From: Branchiostoma lanceolatum
Lineage: Eukaryota > Chordata > Leptocardii > Amphioxiformes > Branchiostomatidae
Reading direction: 5' to 3'
NCBI RefSeq assembly: GCF_035083965.1
Contig: NC_089736.1
Location: forward strand, 2,586,501 to 2,650,500
DNA: 64,000 nucleotides
In this document: positions 24,301 through 64,000 of the stretch, in pieces
Numbering within the stretch: position 1 is the stretch's first letter
How the letters are laid out: every line of letters starts with the position of its first letter
Notes under the pieces: model-generated
What the model saw: the letters and a program-made list of their open reading frames with translations, nothing else
Database searches by the model: none
Told to the model about the DNA's origin: nothing
Position numbers and translations under genes: made by a program

Positions 24301-24865
24301 TGACGTGGTTTGAGGAGGTATCGGGGAAACCGTCGTTGTTAATACTATTATCTACATAATCAGGAAGATTGCCGAGGCGCGAATTAAGGTCTCCCCCAAG
24401 AAGAATAAATCCCTCTGTGCCGTACCTGCTAATTTCTTCCTCTAATATATCTAACACGTGATTATCGGCATTCTTATGAATAGTTGAATTATTTGGGCTT
24501 ATATAAACGGAACATAGGAATAAGTCCTTCTGGAGTCCAAACAAGCTGCGATCAATTTGTACCCATAGGACATCCGATGATTTTGAAGGTATTTTCTTTA
24601 CATAATTTTTGTACTCGTTTTTGTAGAAAAATAATATTCCCCCTGAGGAGCGTTTTGCCCGTTTACTTTTTGTTCTATACAAATGGAAATAGCTGTAATC
24701 AGTGATGTTGATTTGAGTATTTTGAGTACTCCAGGTTTCAAGTAGCGAAAAGAAGTCAAATTTACGAACTTCATCTAAAAATTCTATATCCTCTAGTTTG
24801 GAACCTAGACCGTGAACATTCCAAAAGGCGAAACATTTGCTTCCGCCATATAACGTTTTCATCAA
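21341..24865 (-). CDS. LINE ORF2: AP endonuclease and reverse transcriptase
   Basis: 1174 residues, uninterrupted. An exonuclease/endonuclease/phosphatase-type domain occupies about 10-275, with FWNVHG (Asn16), LLETW (Glu43), GGDLNSR (Asp159, Asn161), VDYI (Asp242) and SDHC (Asp267, His268), which are the catalytic and metal-binding positions of this family. The reverse transcriptase spans about 560-830: PDNYRGISIMSCLGKLF, HQAGFRKN, FVDFSKAFDSVW (Asp659), GVRQGCNLSPTLFN, and LLYADDLVIF with the catalytic Asp760/Asp761. The C-terminal tail has a Cys/His motif (CRHCNLNRIEDEQHFLVEC) usual for CR1/L2 relatives. It nicks the target and copies the element RNA in place. There is no RNase H domain. 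Confidence 0.95.
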   Translation of the reverse strand: MMKTLYGGSKCFAFWNVHGLGSKLEDIEFLDEVRKFDFFSLLETWSTQNTQINITDYSYFHLYRTKSKRAKRSSGGILFFYKNEYKNYVKKIPSKSSDVLWVQIDRSLFGLQKDLFLCSVYISPNNSTIHKNADNHVLDILEEEISRYGTEGFILLGGDLNSRLGNLPDYVDNSINNDGFPDTSSNHVSDRQRLDISPPNKFGRLLSDLCIQSDLRILNGRVAGDLQGNFTCHQPNGSSTVDYIISSKSFLQNILLFRVHPLSVFSDHCMLSVYIHSNSAHQNHFEKKKRSKTKSSPKRFHWNDKSTQKFIQTLSQSQFNTRLNSLSSQNTNDITSKEEIEKIASDFSSILRDAGFKSLSIRRTNYKKHTQRKQTKQWFDKTCVELKREVKNLSSLLVKQPSNPVIRGSYFRRKKEYKKLIKKKKREFHNLIMTQLASLKDRNPGAFWNIMNKLKPKKAQDNHQITEEEWFKHFSNLEKLPNNDINDCLTSTIDQLDVSSFPTNPSVLDSPITPKELNSAISNLSNNKSSGNDMILNEMLKSGKLLLQTPLLQLFNKCLHSGYFPQEWSLSHIVPIHKSGDPSLPDNYRGISIMSCLGKLFSSILNTRLVNFAEVNSLFKPHQAGFRKNFRTADNLFVLSTLVSKYISKNSRLFVCFVDFSKAFDSVWRNGLLFKLNKLGIGGNFLQTINDMYSKTTNQVKYSQGLTEPFVTRRGVRQGCNLSPTLFNLFLSDITSVFDIDACNPPSMYSKRVPCLLYADDLVIFSESKQGLQSSLDRLESYCHTWKLNVNLKKTKIIVFSKGGRLPKELYFIYKNNPVEIVTSYCYLGIVVNSAGTFKANNKHLYSKGLKALFSMNQSLDKADAPLSVRNKLFDSCVKPVILYGSEIWGSVKSSKSCPIESIHLKFCKQALHVPRSACGLAARAELGRFPIQVEASLNAIKHLLRLRLKVPADSFQLDALACQIDLDKTGAKCWASGVRKSLEECGFGYIWHCSLSPNTDTSQIINSINQRLKDIHFQTFLKEIHNDNKGGSARNKLRSYRLFKSTYNEEKYLSLENIRHRTAVTKLRISCHRLHIETGRHNCTPLEQRICRHCNLNRIEDEQHFLVECSLYNEERAALYKLIQCSFPHFIHLCKEEQFIFLMTLGKPSIILVKHTCTYIYNITKKREEAKLT

Positions 24866-25213
24866 TACAATTCTTCAAATACTATTTGTGTCTTTACCTT
24901 AGACCACAACATTTAACTCACGAAGGAGGTAAAATTCGAAATGTAAGGGCTAGAGTTTCCGCTCGGCCATTTCAAAGGTAAGAAAATGGGGGTGGGGCCC
25001 TTTTAAATATACTTGTACATTCGACCAGACAAAATAATAAACAATTTACTAGATCTAAATACTGCGTCTATAATCAACATGGGAATCTATCCCACGGTAA
25101 CTGAGAAACGATAACTACTGGTATACATTGGTTAAAACATGAAAAGGATTTGTCTTACTTGTAGTAATCCGGAAATTTCCGTTCCATGTGCAAAATATAG
25201 AGCTAAAGTGTTC

Positions 25214-27784
25214 CTACCACATGTTACTAGCAACCATTGGCGGCCACATCATGGCAGGATGCCAGGGCCAAGGGGTAGAGTTCATCCGCGAATGTGCCGG
25301 GCCGGGTACTGGAGCGTTCGGAGGCAGGAATCCCCACGGTGCCGGAGGGAGGTTGAACAGGGGAGGGGGGCTTCCCCAGGGTCCTGAAGGCTGTCTCTGC
25401 TGGAAAGGCGGTCGAACTGGAGGAGTGGGAGGTCCGAGCGCCGTGGCTGGTTGTCGCATCGGTGCCGATCGGTTTTGTGGTGGTCCTGGGGGTGGAGTGA
25501 TTCTTGGTGCAGCAGGTGCACCTGTGGTCCCGGGAGAACTGGATGGTTGCTCTTGTCTCTGGGAGTCAGGACAGTTTCTCCTTTCTAAGGGTGCAGTTAC
25601 ATGTACAGCCGTTTGGTTTAGGCTTGGAAAATCTCGGTCGTAGGTGGAGGGGTGGAAAGACATGGGAGCATTACGGTCGCGATCTTGGTCGGCCCATTGT
25701 GCCGGAGACAGACTGGTGGCATCTATACGTTGTTCCTGGCTACGCATTGGTGACGCGGGGATTTGTGTGGAGGGTTGACTGGGTCTAGCGGCCCTGCTGA
25801 CATATTGTCCAAGTCCAATCAATGGGTTCACCACCCTTTTGATATTGGCCGCTAGTACCCGTATCCCGAATCTGTTCAGGTGATATCCGTCGTTACTGTA
25901 AAGCCGCCGCTTTATCGATCCCATGTCTGACAGGTTGCTGTTATCAATTACATGGACATACCGGGTTCCTTCGGAGATGACCTTCAGCGATGCGTTCACA
26001 CTTTCCCCTACTCGCTGGAGAACCGGGTCATCTCTTGGTAGAATGGAGGACAGGACGATTTGTGCGCGCGGGTACTTCTCATGTGCTGTGTGTACCAACG
26101 CACGAAATCGTTCCGAAACTGTCTCCGCGTCCCGTGTATCTCTGGCATCATTGGTGCCGACATGAAACATTAATACCTTAGGTTCTTGCACGGTTGAGTG
26201 TTCTACGAATTCTGTAGCTTCCGTTATAGTAAACGTCACTTCTCTTTTCGCGCTTTTGTTGGGGTACAGGACATCCACTTTGATGCCTTTTGTGTTTGAG
26301 TCCCCTAATATCAATACGTCGGGCGGCAAGTCTTTGTTGCGTCGACTTGTCTCTACATTGTAGCGTCGATTTGTCTCTGCTGTTTTATCTTGTAGATTGA
26401 TGTTGGCATTGTAGCGTCGATTTGTCTCTGTTGTTTTGTCTTGTAGATTGTTGTTGGCATTGCCCATGCATGAGGTATCATTTGTTCCAGCTTTAGCACG
26501 CTGTTCAGTATACTTCTCACCAGCGTTTGAAACGTCGGCACGTATGTCCCCCCTAGACGCTCCATTGTTCTCTTCTAGCAGCTGGAATCTGTTTTGTACA
26601 CTGATCGTTGCTACTTCACGTAGTAACCTTTCTGTGCGTACTGAAGATTCATTTGGGGTTTGGGTTTCTGTTGTTTTTAATGGAACTGTCGTTTGCAACC
26701 TGCCTACAGTGCTGGCCAATTCCTCGTGCTTCCGCTGAAGTGAATCAATCTGATTTTGGAGTTCACTTTTGGCTTTAGTCAGATGCGCGATTTCGTCTTG
26801 GAGTTTCTTTTTGTCAATGGAGGGCAGATCAATACACATCTGAGTTTTCAGTGTGGTTTCCAGCGTGTTCATCCTTTGTAGCACAGAGTTCTCAAATGTT
26901 TTCCTGTCTGAGATCGAATTGGCCAGACAGGTTTCCAGTTTGTTGATACTGTCTTGGAAAACAGACAAGTCAGAAGAACCACACAGATCATTCTTAATCG
27001 CACTATCAACCAGTACATCTTCACGTGTTTCGTGACTGTCTTCCTCGAACACAACCTCCCGTACATCTTCATGCGTTTCGTGGCTGTTTTCCTCGAACCC
27101 AACCCCCGACACATCATCACGCGTTTCGTTGCTGTTTTCATCAAACAGCACTTTCGGAACGGTGGGACATGTGGTACAGGCCTCGGACGCCATAGGCTGA
27201 CCACATGTTGAACAAAGTGAGGAAACATCAGGTGAACTTGAAGTTACAGCCTTCACAGTTTCTACTGCTACCGACGCGTGTGAATCACCAACACAGTCAT
27301 TGTTTGATGTGCGACCGATTTTCTCTTTTAGTATCGGAAATACTTCAGAAAACCACAGTTGATAGGCAGACCCTTGTATCAGCAGTTTATTTGTAGACTC
27401 GAACACCTTGATGGTTACAGTGCCGAAAGATTGTCCTGTTTTGACATCAACGAAGGTCGTTTTGACGTGTTTACCATTTTTTCCTCCGTCTATGGCCTGA
27501 GTGTCATGATGCTCCTGGCACAGCTCAAGCCATGACTTGGCAAGATTCGGTGGAAGGAAAACCGTGATGCTCTGTGCGTTCTCCTGTACATTGTAACCTG
27601 TCGCATGTTTGAGGAATTTTTTGTTGATCTTTGGAGCCTTCGGTAAAATGTTGTTACCATCGTACAGTTGTCTACGCGTCGCGTCGGAGAGAACAAAAAA
27701 GGCTTTTCTTACAGTATTGTGGTGCCAATTTGTACCTTTGAGCCCATAATTAGGGCAATTTTGGTGATGAAAACGTGAGTGACA
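25214..27784 (-). CDS. LINE ORF1 with SGNH/GDSL esterase domain
   Basis: Open for 856 codons (27784-25214). No ATG lies in the first 126 codons, and a GTG at 27406 is the first alternative start, so the true start is unknown or lies upstream across a 5' truncation. Numbered from that GTG: a Cys-pair motif at 65-80 (CSTCGQPMASEACTTC), three 16-residue acidic repeats (87-135, ETREDV type), a coiled coil at about 155-240, two 17-residue repeats (NLQDKTxETNRRYNA), then an esterase-like domain at 362-520 with block I LILGDSN (Ser370), block III HVGTND (Asn419) and block V SNDGYHL (Asp506, His509). The tail is Pro-rich. Esterase-bearing ORF1 proteins are known in CR1/L2-group LINEs and are thought to bind RNA or membranes. 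Confidence 0.85.
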   Translation of the reverse strand, partial: CHSRFHHQNCPNYGLKGTNWHHNTVRKAFFVLSDATRRQLYDGNNILPKAPKINKKFLKHATGYNVQENAQSITVFLPPNLAKSWLELCQEHHDTQAIDGGKNGKHVKTTFVDVKTGQSFGTVTIKVFESTNKLLIQGSAYQLWFSEVFPILKEKIGRTSNNDCVGDSHASVAVETVKAVTSSSPDVSSLCSTCGQPMASEACTTCPTVPKVLFDENSNETRDDVSGVGFEENSHETHEDVREVVFEEDSHETREDVLVDSAIKNDLCGSSDLSVFQDSINKLETCLANSISDRKTFENSVLQRMNTLETTLKTQMCIDLPSIDKKKLQDEIAHLTKAKSELQNQIDSLQRKHEELASTVGRLQTTVPLKTTETQTPNESSVRTERLLREVATISVQNRFQLLEENNGASRGDIRADVSNAGEKYTEQRAKAGTNDTSCMGNANNNLQDKTTETNRRYNANINLQDKTAETNRRYNVETSRRNKDLPPDVLILGDSNTKGIKVDVLYPNKSAKREVTFTITEATEFVEHSTVQEPKVLMFHVGTNDARDTRDAETVSERFRALVHTAHEKYPRAQIVLSSILPRDDPVLQRVGESVNASLKVISEGTRYVHVIDNSNLSDMGSIKRRLYSNDGYHLNRFGIRVLAANIKRVVNPLIGLGQYVSRAARPSQPSTQIPASPMRSQEQRIDATSLSPAQWADQDRDRNAPMSFHPSTYDRDFPSLNQTAVHVTAPLERRNCPDSQRQEQPSSSPGTTGAPAAPRITPPPGPPQNRSAPMRQPATALGPPTPPVRPPFQQRQPSGPWGSPPPLFNLPPAPWGFLPPNAPVPGPAHSRMNSTPWPWHPAMMWPPMVASNMW
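26360..26461 (-). repeat. 51-bp in-frame tandem duplication in ORF1
   Basis: Two 51-bp units (26360-26410 and 26411-26461), with a partial third before 26360, encode the NLQDKT-ETNRRYN repeat just upstream of the esterase domain. The length keeps the frame. Confidence 0.8.
27015..27158 (-). repeat. 48-bp in-frame triple repeat in ORF1
   Basis: Three diverged 48-bp units (27015, 27063, 27111) encode acidic 16-residue repeats of the form F-EENSHETxEDV-x-V. They keep the frame and lie between the Cys-pair motif and the coiled coil. Confidence 0.75.
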
Positions 27785-27799
27785 TCATTCGCCCACAGT

Positions 27800-29840
27800 T
27801 CGCAGGTAATGTTGTTATGGGTGTAGTCACATGAAGGGAAAAACGTGATCTTCATGTCACCTGCGTAGGTTTAGGTTAGGCTGAACTGGTTTTGTGGATT
27901 TTGTTAGTGCTATTCAATTTTTGAGATCATGGGCCAGGTCAGAAACTGAATCATCTCCTGGAATTACGTTATTCCAACAAGAAGGAAATAACTTAAGTAA
28001 GGGATCAATGACTGGCTTCCAGTCTTCCAAATCCTTTTATCATCATTTGGTGTTGTAAACTTGTCATCGTGATCTTATAGTGTGAATTTTTCACTAGATA
28101 TTTTTCATCAGATCTCTTTAATTTTGCTGCTATGTTTAAGTCCACTGCTCAGTCAAACTTTTGACTTTTAAAAGAGGGAAAATATGACTCAAAACTTTTC
28201 TTGAAACCACTGTTAGTACTGGTAGTGGGCGGCTAAGCCATGGGCTGACTTAGTTTTCTGTATCAGAATAACATTCAAGTAACAAAAGTAAAGGTACAGT
28301 ATGTTCTCCAAAACAGTAACGTCTTCAGGTGTTTAAATGGTCTGTTTTCCTGTAAAGAATCAAAAGTGTGATTCAACCGGCCCTGCAAGCCTGTCCAGTT
28401 AGGGCTCGTTAGCATAACAAAAGCGGTTCGTTCCCATGTCCCTTCATACCTGGGTGCAGGGCGTTAGAGTGCCGATGACATCACAGGTGATGCATTCATA
28501 GGCAAACATGGCGCACAAACAGGACCTACCCATATATGGGCATGGCCCCTTCCAAATATGGGCATGGGTATGTAACTGAAATCCCCCAAGGGTGAAAGGT
28601 AGAGTAAAAACGGTAGAGCGATGAGAAAGGTGTCTTTTGTAGTTTCCGATTCCTGCTGGCCAGGACTTACTGCTGAGACCAAAGAAACTTACTTTCCTGT
28701 GTTTTAACAAGGTAAGTTTGACTATGGACTTCTGTTGTAGTCTGAAAAGTTTGAGGATTTGTAAAGTAGGTTTTTGAGAGGTTTGTCTGTGGAAGTTGTT
28801 GCAGTTGATATGGGACTTGTATCCCTCTCTGTGTTTTTAGTTTCTCACCTTTTCAAAACTTCTTGGAATGGTTTGTGTCATGGTAGGTTCCTGATCGATT
28901 TGGACTTTTTAACCTAAGTTATATAAAGAAGGAATCCTTACAACTTCTAAATGGTGTGCCCCCCTCCCACCCTCATGTGCTAGTTGAGGATTCTACAGTT
29001 GATTTTTAAACCACAAAGTACCAGTGGATTCTTTTACAGTCCTGGTAAATGATCCAAGTACATGTTTGGTTCATGTTACTTCATGGAAACAGTGGTTTAT
29101 TTGCCATGTTACAGTGCACAGGTTTATACGGTTCTCAGAAAGCTGAAGTCTGTTTATCAATAGATCCCACCTTTTAGAATTTTCTACATGACCAGTCAAA
29201 GGAGAGGATTATGGGACAGCTTTATCTGTGTTCGCCCAGCGAAAGGGATGAAATCTGTGTAGAAGCCTGTTGCTTTGGGGACAACAACTGTTCTCCCTGG
29301 CTTTGTCCAGTTCCTGTGAAAACAATTTTCATATCAAAGCAGATAAATCTTAGCTTTAGCATCACAATACTTCAACAGACTGAACAGTAGCAGTTATAGC
29401 AATCATGTACAAAACACCTTCCGGTTCTGTTGTGTTATGAGACAAGCAACATGCAATTTTTATAAGCTTTTCTTGTATAAAACTTTACACAAAGATCTAG
29501 TGAAACAAGTTAGGTGTGGATAGTAGACTACTTAATCTATTTTGTCTTCTTATACAAAATTTGTGGGAAAATCTATGCACAAAGGTAGCATTAGTACACT
29601 CATAGTTAGCTCAGCTTTCAAAAATTTTGATATGACATCATTATCCACTCCTTTATTATTCAAAAGAAATTATAACAGCATAAATAGTTTGGAAACAAGC
29701 TGACATCGTCATTTCCTTTTCCATCTTTGTTAGGAAAAAATTGGATCTTGTGGCAAGTCTGGACTAAAGCTTTCTACTTCCACTTAGGTATGTGAAATAT
29801 AGCATATTTAGTCAACTACACCTGAAAGGTGTGCCCTTTT
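27800..29840. other. Region upstream of the beta-catenin ATG exon
   Basis: No coding exon was recognised over 2 kb. It contains a pair of CArg-type boxes (28530-28561) and a good splice donor (AACAAG/GTAAGT at about 28712). A non-coding first exon of beta-catenin could therefore end here and splice to the acceptor at 29846. This cannot be proven from sequence alone. Confidence 0.4.
28530..28561. promoter_or_regulatory. Two perfect CArG (SRF) boxes
   Basis: CCATATATGG at 28530-28539 and CCAAATATGG at 28552-28561 both match CC(A/T)6GG and are 22 bases apart centre to centre, two helical turns. A CRE-like TGACATCAC is just upstream near 28477. The block lies 1.3 kb upstream of the beta-catenin start exon and about 150 bases before a strong splice donor. 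Confidence 0.45.
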
Positions 29841-29877
29841 TTGCAGGTGAGAAATTGACCACCTGACAAACGCGACA

Positions 29878-47094
<17,217 letters not shown>

Positions 47095-48800
47095 AAACAC
47101 AGGTGAGAGACCATGAAGCATTCACTTCTAGTTTTTGCATGTTTTTATCGTTTTAGTCGTGAATCATGTCCTGGAGTCGACTGTTTTCCTGATATCTCGT
47201 GGGAAAGAACCCTAACAAAATGTAGAAGCACAGCACATAGGATGTATATTCTGCTGAAGACATTTCAATATTACAGAGTTGGATGTTTTCTCAGCCTTTT
47301 AAGCTAGGAAACTTTTTTGTGCTGTTGTGAATTAAAACAAGTCCCTAGAAGAACAAACTATACTGGTTTATCTTTGTAGGTTGTTTGTAGATCCAGTTTA
47401 GTAGTGTGTTCTAGATTGCTGTTGCAATGTGGAAATAAAGAAAAACTTGTTTTTGCTTCAGTTTTGGTGTGCTGAATTTCTAACCAATTTTCTCTCTTGC
47501 CTTTTCTGCAGAGATGCCTTGAGGAAGAGCGATTGATGAGATGAATGAATGAGAGAAGAAAATCAAGTTTGGTCCAAATTACCACATGATTGACAGCAGC
47601 CAGCCCTGCCCACAGTGTCTTCCGATGATGTCACTTCCTGCACTGAGGCATGATGGGAGAAGAGACGACAGCAGAAGGCTTTAGACAGGAGTATTTTTGG
47701 TAACAGAGTCAGGGGAAGGTTTTCGTTCGAAGTTGGTTCATTTTGCGTTGCTTGTTGGAAGGTTTTGTTTGGAAAAGAGAATTGTACGCGAGGAGAGTAA
47801 AAAAGGAAGGAGTGCAGTCTGCATGGTTGCCATAGTTATGACCTTTTGAACTTCCATGAAAGAGTTTACCGAAGAAGCTCGAAAGATGATTCTTGGATAA
47901 GATTATGAAGGTCTAGATGACAAGCAAGGAAGCAAGAGAAGAAGTGATGTTGTCGGAAGATTCTGTGGGCTCAGAAGAAATCTCGTAGAGTTGTCATGAG
48001 ACATGAGATGGCTTCGTTAAGAGGAGAAGAAGGAATTCTACTGTATTTTTGAATGATTTTAGCAACTCATGACGTCATTTTTAGATCACAAATATTACTG
48101 TACATAGATACCAGACGCCTGAGTCCGAATATGACTAAAGATTCCATGTCAGAAGTGCGTTAGCGTTGTAGCATCCGTGAAAAGAGAAGAAAAACCAAGG
48201 CAGAAGTGTTAACTGTACCCCAGTTGAGTTCTGGGAAGAGCTATTCCACGTGTTATTATTACTTACTATGGCTTTGGAATTTTATGTATTTCTAGTTGCA
48301 TTCCATTTTTTCCGTTGGATTGATACTAAGATGTGTTAGTTGTATGTTTAATTTCGTAGATAGACGTTGTGTTTCGTAGGGGCAGCGTACCCGCCCAGTA
48401 TAGCGGCACTAAGTATGACATTGTATTCTCTACACTGAAATACTAAAGACTTACACCCATAGAAGGCAGGTTTCAAAACACTAGACTTTTTGCTATGGTA
48501 AAAATACAAGACCATTGAACCTGGCTTTAAATGTTGGAAATTTTTACACAATTACGTAGTGGCCTGTCTTAGCTATACCCCTTCTTTATTCTCCGTAGTT
48601 GATATACGTTTGTCTCTTTATATTTGCCTCCTTTTGCTGTATTTTATACTTAGAGTCGACGCCATCAGGGGGAGGGGGGCGCTTTTCTGTAACACAGTCG
48701 AGAGAAGTTGTTAGGGATGCTAACATGAGTTAATGTGTAAGAGCTGCCACTTCTGTTGCCTTGGCTTGTTTTTATTGTAATAAAGATGGCTTTTACATGT
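47095..48800 (+). other. CTNNB1: Beta-catenin 3' UTR with one intron
   Basis: After the stop, a donor CAG/GTGAGA at 47102/47103 and an acceptor TTTTCTGCAG at 47502-47511 define a probable UTR intron of about 409 bases. The junction is only 8 bases after the stop, so nonsense-mediated decay would not be expected. The UTR then runs to the polyadenylation site. Confidence 0.6.
48779..48784 (+). terminator. CTNNB1: Polyadenylation signal of beta-catenin
   Basis: AATAAA at the end of a 1.3-kb terminal UTR exon, followed within 40 bases by a T/GT-rich stretch (TTTGTTTTGTTC). Confidence 0.75.
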
Positions 48801-49038
48801 ATCTTTGTTTTGTTCTTTTGATTTTCTTACTCTATTGTCACCACAAAAAAAATCCCAAAGTCCACTTCAAGGTTATGGGTCATAGTATACGATTAGGTTG
48901 GTCAGATAATAGACAGCCCCATCATTAATGGTTGGATGGGCATTGTGGTGGACCACTCAGACTTAAATAGCAGTAAAGCCTAGGCTACTTTACACAAAGG
49001 ACAAACACCAGTAAACTTTCTTTAAGTAGTCACTTAAA

Positions 49039-49044
49039 TTTATT
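49039..49044 (-). terminator. Polyadenylation signal of the stalk-like gene
   Basis: TTTATT on the plus strand reads AATAAA on the minus strand, about 405 bases after the stop at 49449. Together with the beta-catenin signal at 48779, this leaves roughly 250 bases between two converging genes. Confidence 0.5.
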
Positions 49045-49448
49045 AAGAATATATAATTTAAGGTTCTGCAATCTGCACAGAATAACAACAGTACAGTTGG
49101 TTTAAGTAGCCATACAGAAAACAGTTACAAAGTGAAGAAAATGCAAATACATAGTAACACAGGTAGCACTCCATTTGATTGATTATGATTATCCGCTACA
49201 ATAACAATTGAAAACACACCACTACCACACCAATTTCTTGAGCAACACGTAGAAAAATATGACTTTATGATAAAAATATCTTTTCAAATATATTAACATA
49301 CAGCTGTACAGTTCTTCATTTTGCAGAAAACATGTTTCCTTCAGTAAGGCTACTTGACTCCAGACTAGCAGCCTGAGGGAACATTGATGGAGAATTTCTC
49401 AGGGTCTTGTGTCTTCTCCCTGTTGCTGAAGCCAGCGATGAGGAATGT

Positions 49449-64000
<14,552 letters not shown>

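Larger units (their letters stand above)
21211..27790 (-). mobile_element. CR1/L2-group non-LTR retrotransposon, nearly full length
   Basis: A minus-strand LINE with two long ORFs: an esterase-type ORF1 (27784-25214) and an endonuclease/reverse-transcriptase ORF2 (24865-21341), separated by 348 bases. The 3' end, at the left, is a (GAAT)n run at 21211 after a TTTATTGTACAC stretch. There is no LTR and no poly-A tail, which matches CR1/L2-type elements ending in short tandem repeats. Both ORFs lack stops or frameshifts, so the copy is young. The 5' end was not defined, because ORF1 stays open to 27784 without an ATG. The element lies between the gene-poor region and beta-catenin, in the opposite orientation to beta-catenin. 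Confidence 0.9.

Overview
The window is animal nuclear DNA. Genes are split into many short exons with GT-AG introns, intergenic DNA is A+T-rich, there are polyadenylation signals, and SINE, LINE and fold-back elements are abundant. The protein set (a beta-catenin with an invertebrate-type C-terminus, an alpha-tubulin, mitoribosomal protein S35) together with the repeat landscape best fits an invertebrate deuterostome, most likely a cephalochordate (amphioxus, Branchiostoma). The species assignment is inference.

Layout, left to right. 2.8-6.7 kb (+): a seven-exon gene for a membrane-anchored Band-7/SPFH protein. 8.16-11.04 kb: a 2.9-kb giant inverted repeat with TTAA target-site duplications. 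12.0-14.1 kb (-): four-exon MRPS35. 14.2-21.2 kb: gene-poor DNA with fold-back elements, one carrying an internal minisatellite. 21.2-27.8 kb (-): a nearly full-length CR1/L2-group LINE with an intact endonuclease/reverse-transcriptase ORF2 and an esterase-type ORF1. 29.9-48.8 kb (+): the beta-catenin gene, 21 coding exons, 907 codons in the longest reconstruction. 49.0 kb to the window end (-): a coiled-coil protein whose C-terminus resembles the microtubule-binding stalk of dynein heavy chains but which shows no motor domain. Inside one of its introns, on the opposite strand, lies a complete five-exon alpha-tubulin gene (54.7-60.0 kb).

Functional themes: beta-catenin is the adhesion/Wnt hub, MRPS35 a mitochondrial small-subunit protein, and alpha-tubulin is nested in a gene for a predicted microtubule-associated protein. 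The most unusual observations are: a conserved-phase open reading frame that adds 89 residues with a predicted coiled coil ahead of the usual beta-catenin start; a five-copy array that duplicates the 5' part of one beta-catenin armadillo exon with its acceptor, leaving four decoy exons; the non-motor dynein-stalk-like gene with tubulin nested in it; and several fold-back transposon families, three copies of which share termini and have 8-bp target duplications but unrelated arms.

Exon borders were set by eye from splice consensus, frame continuity and remembered family sequence. No alignment or search was run.
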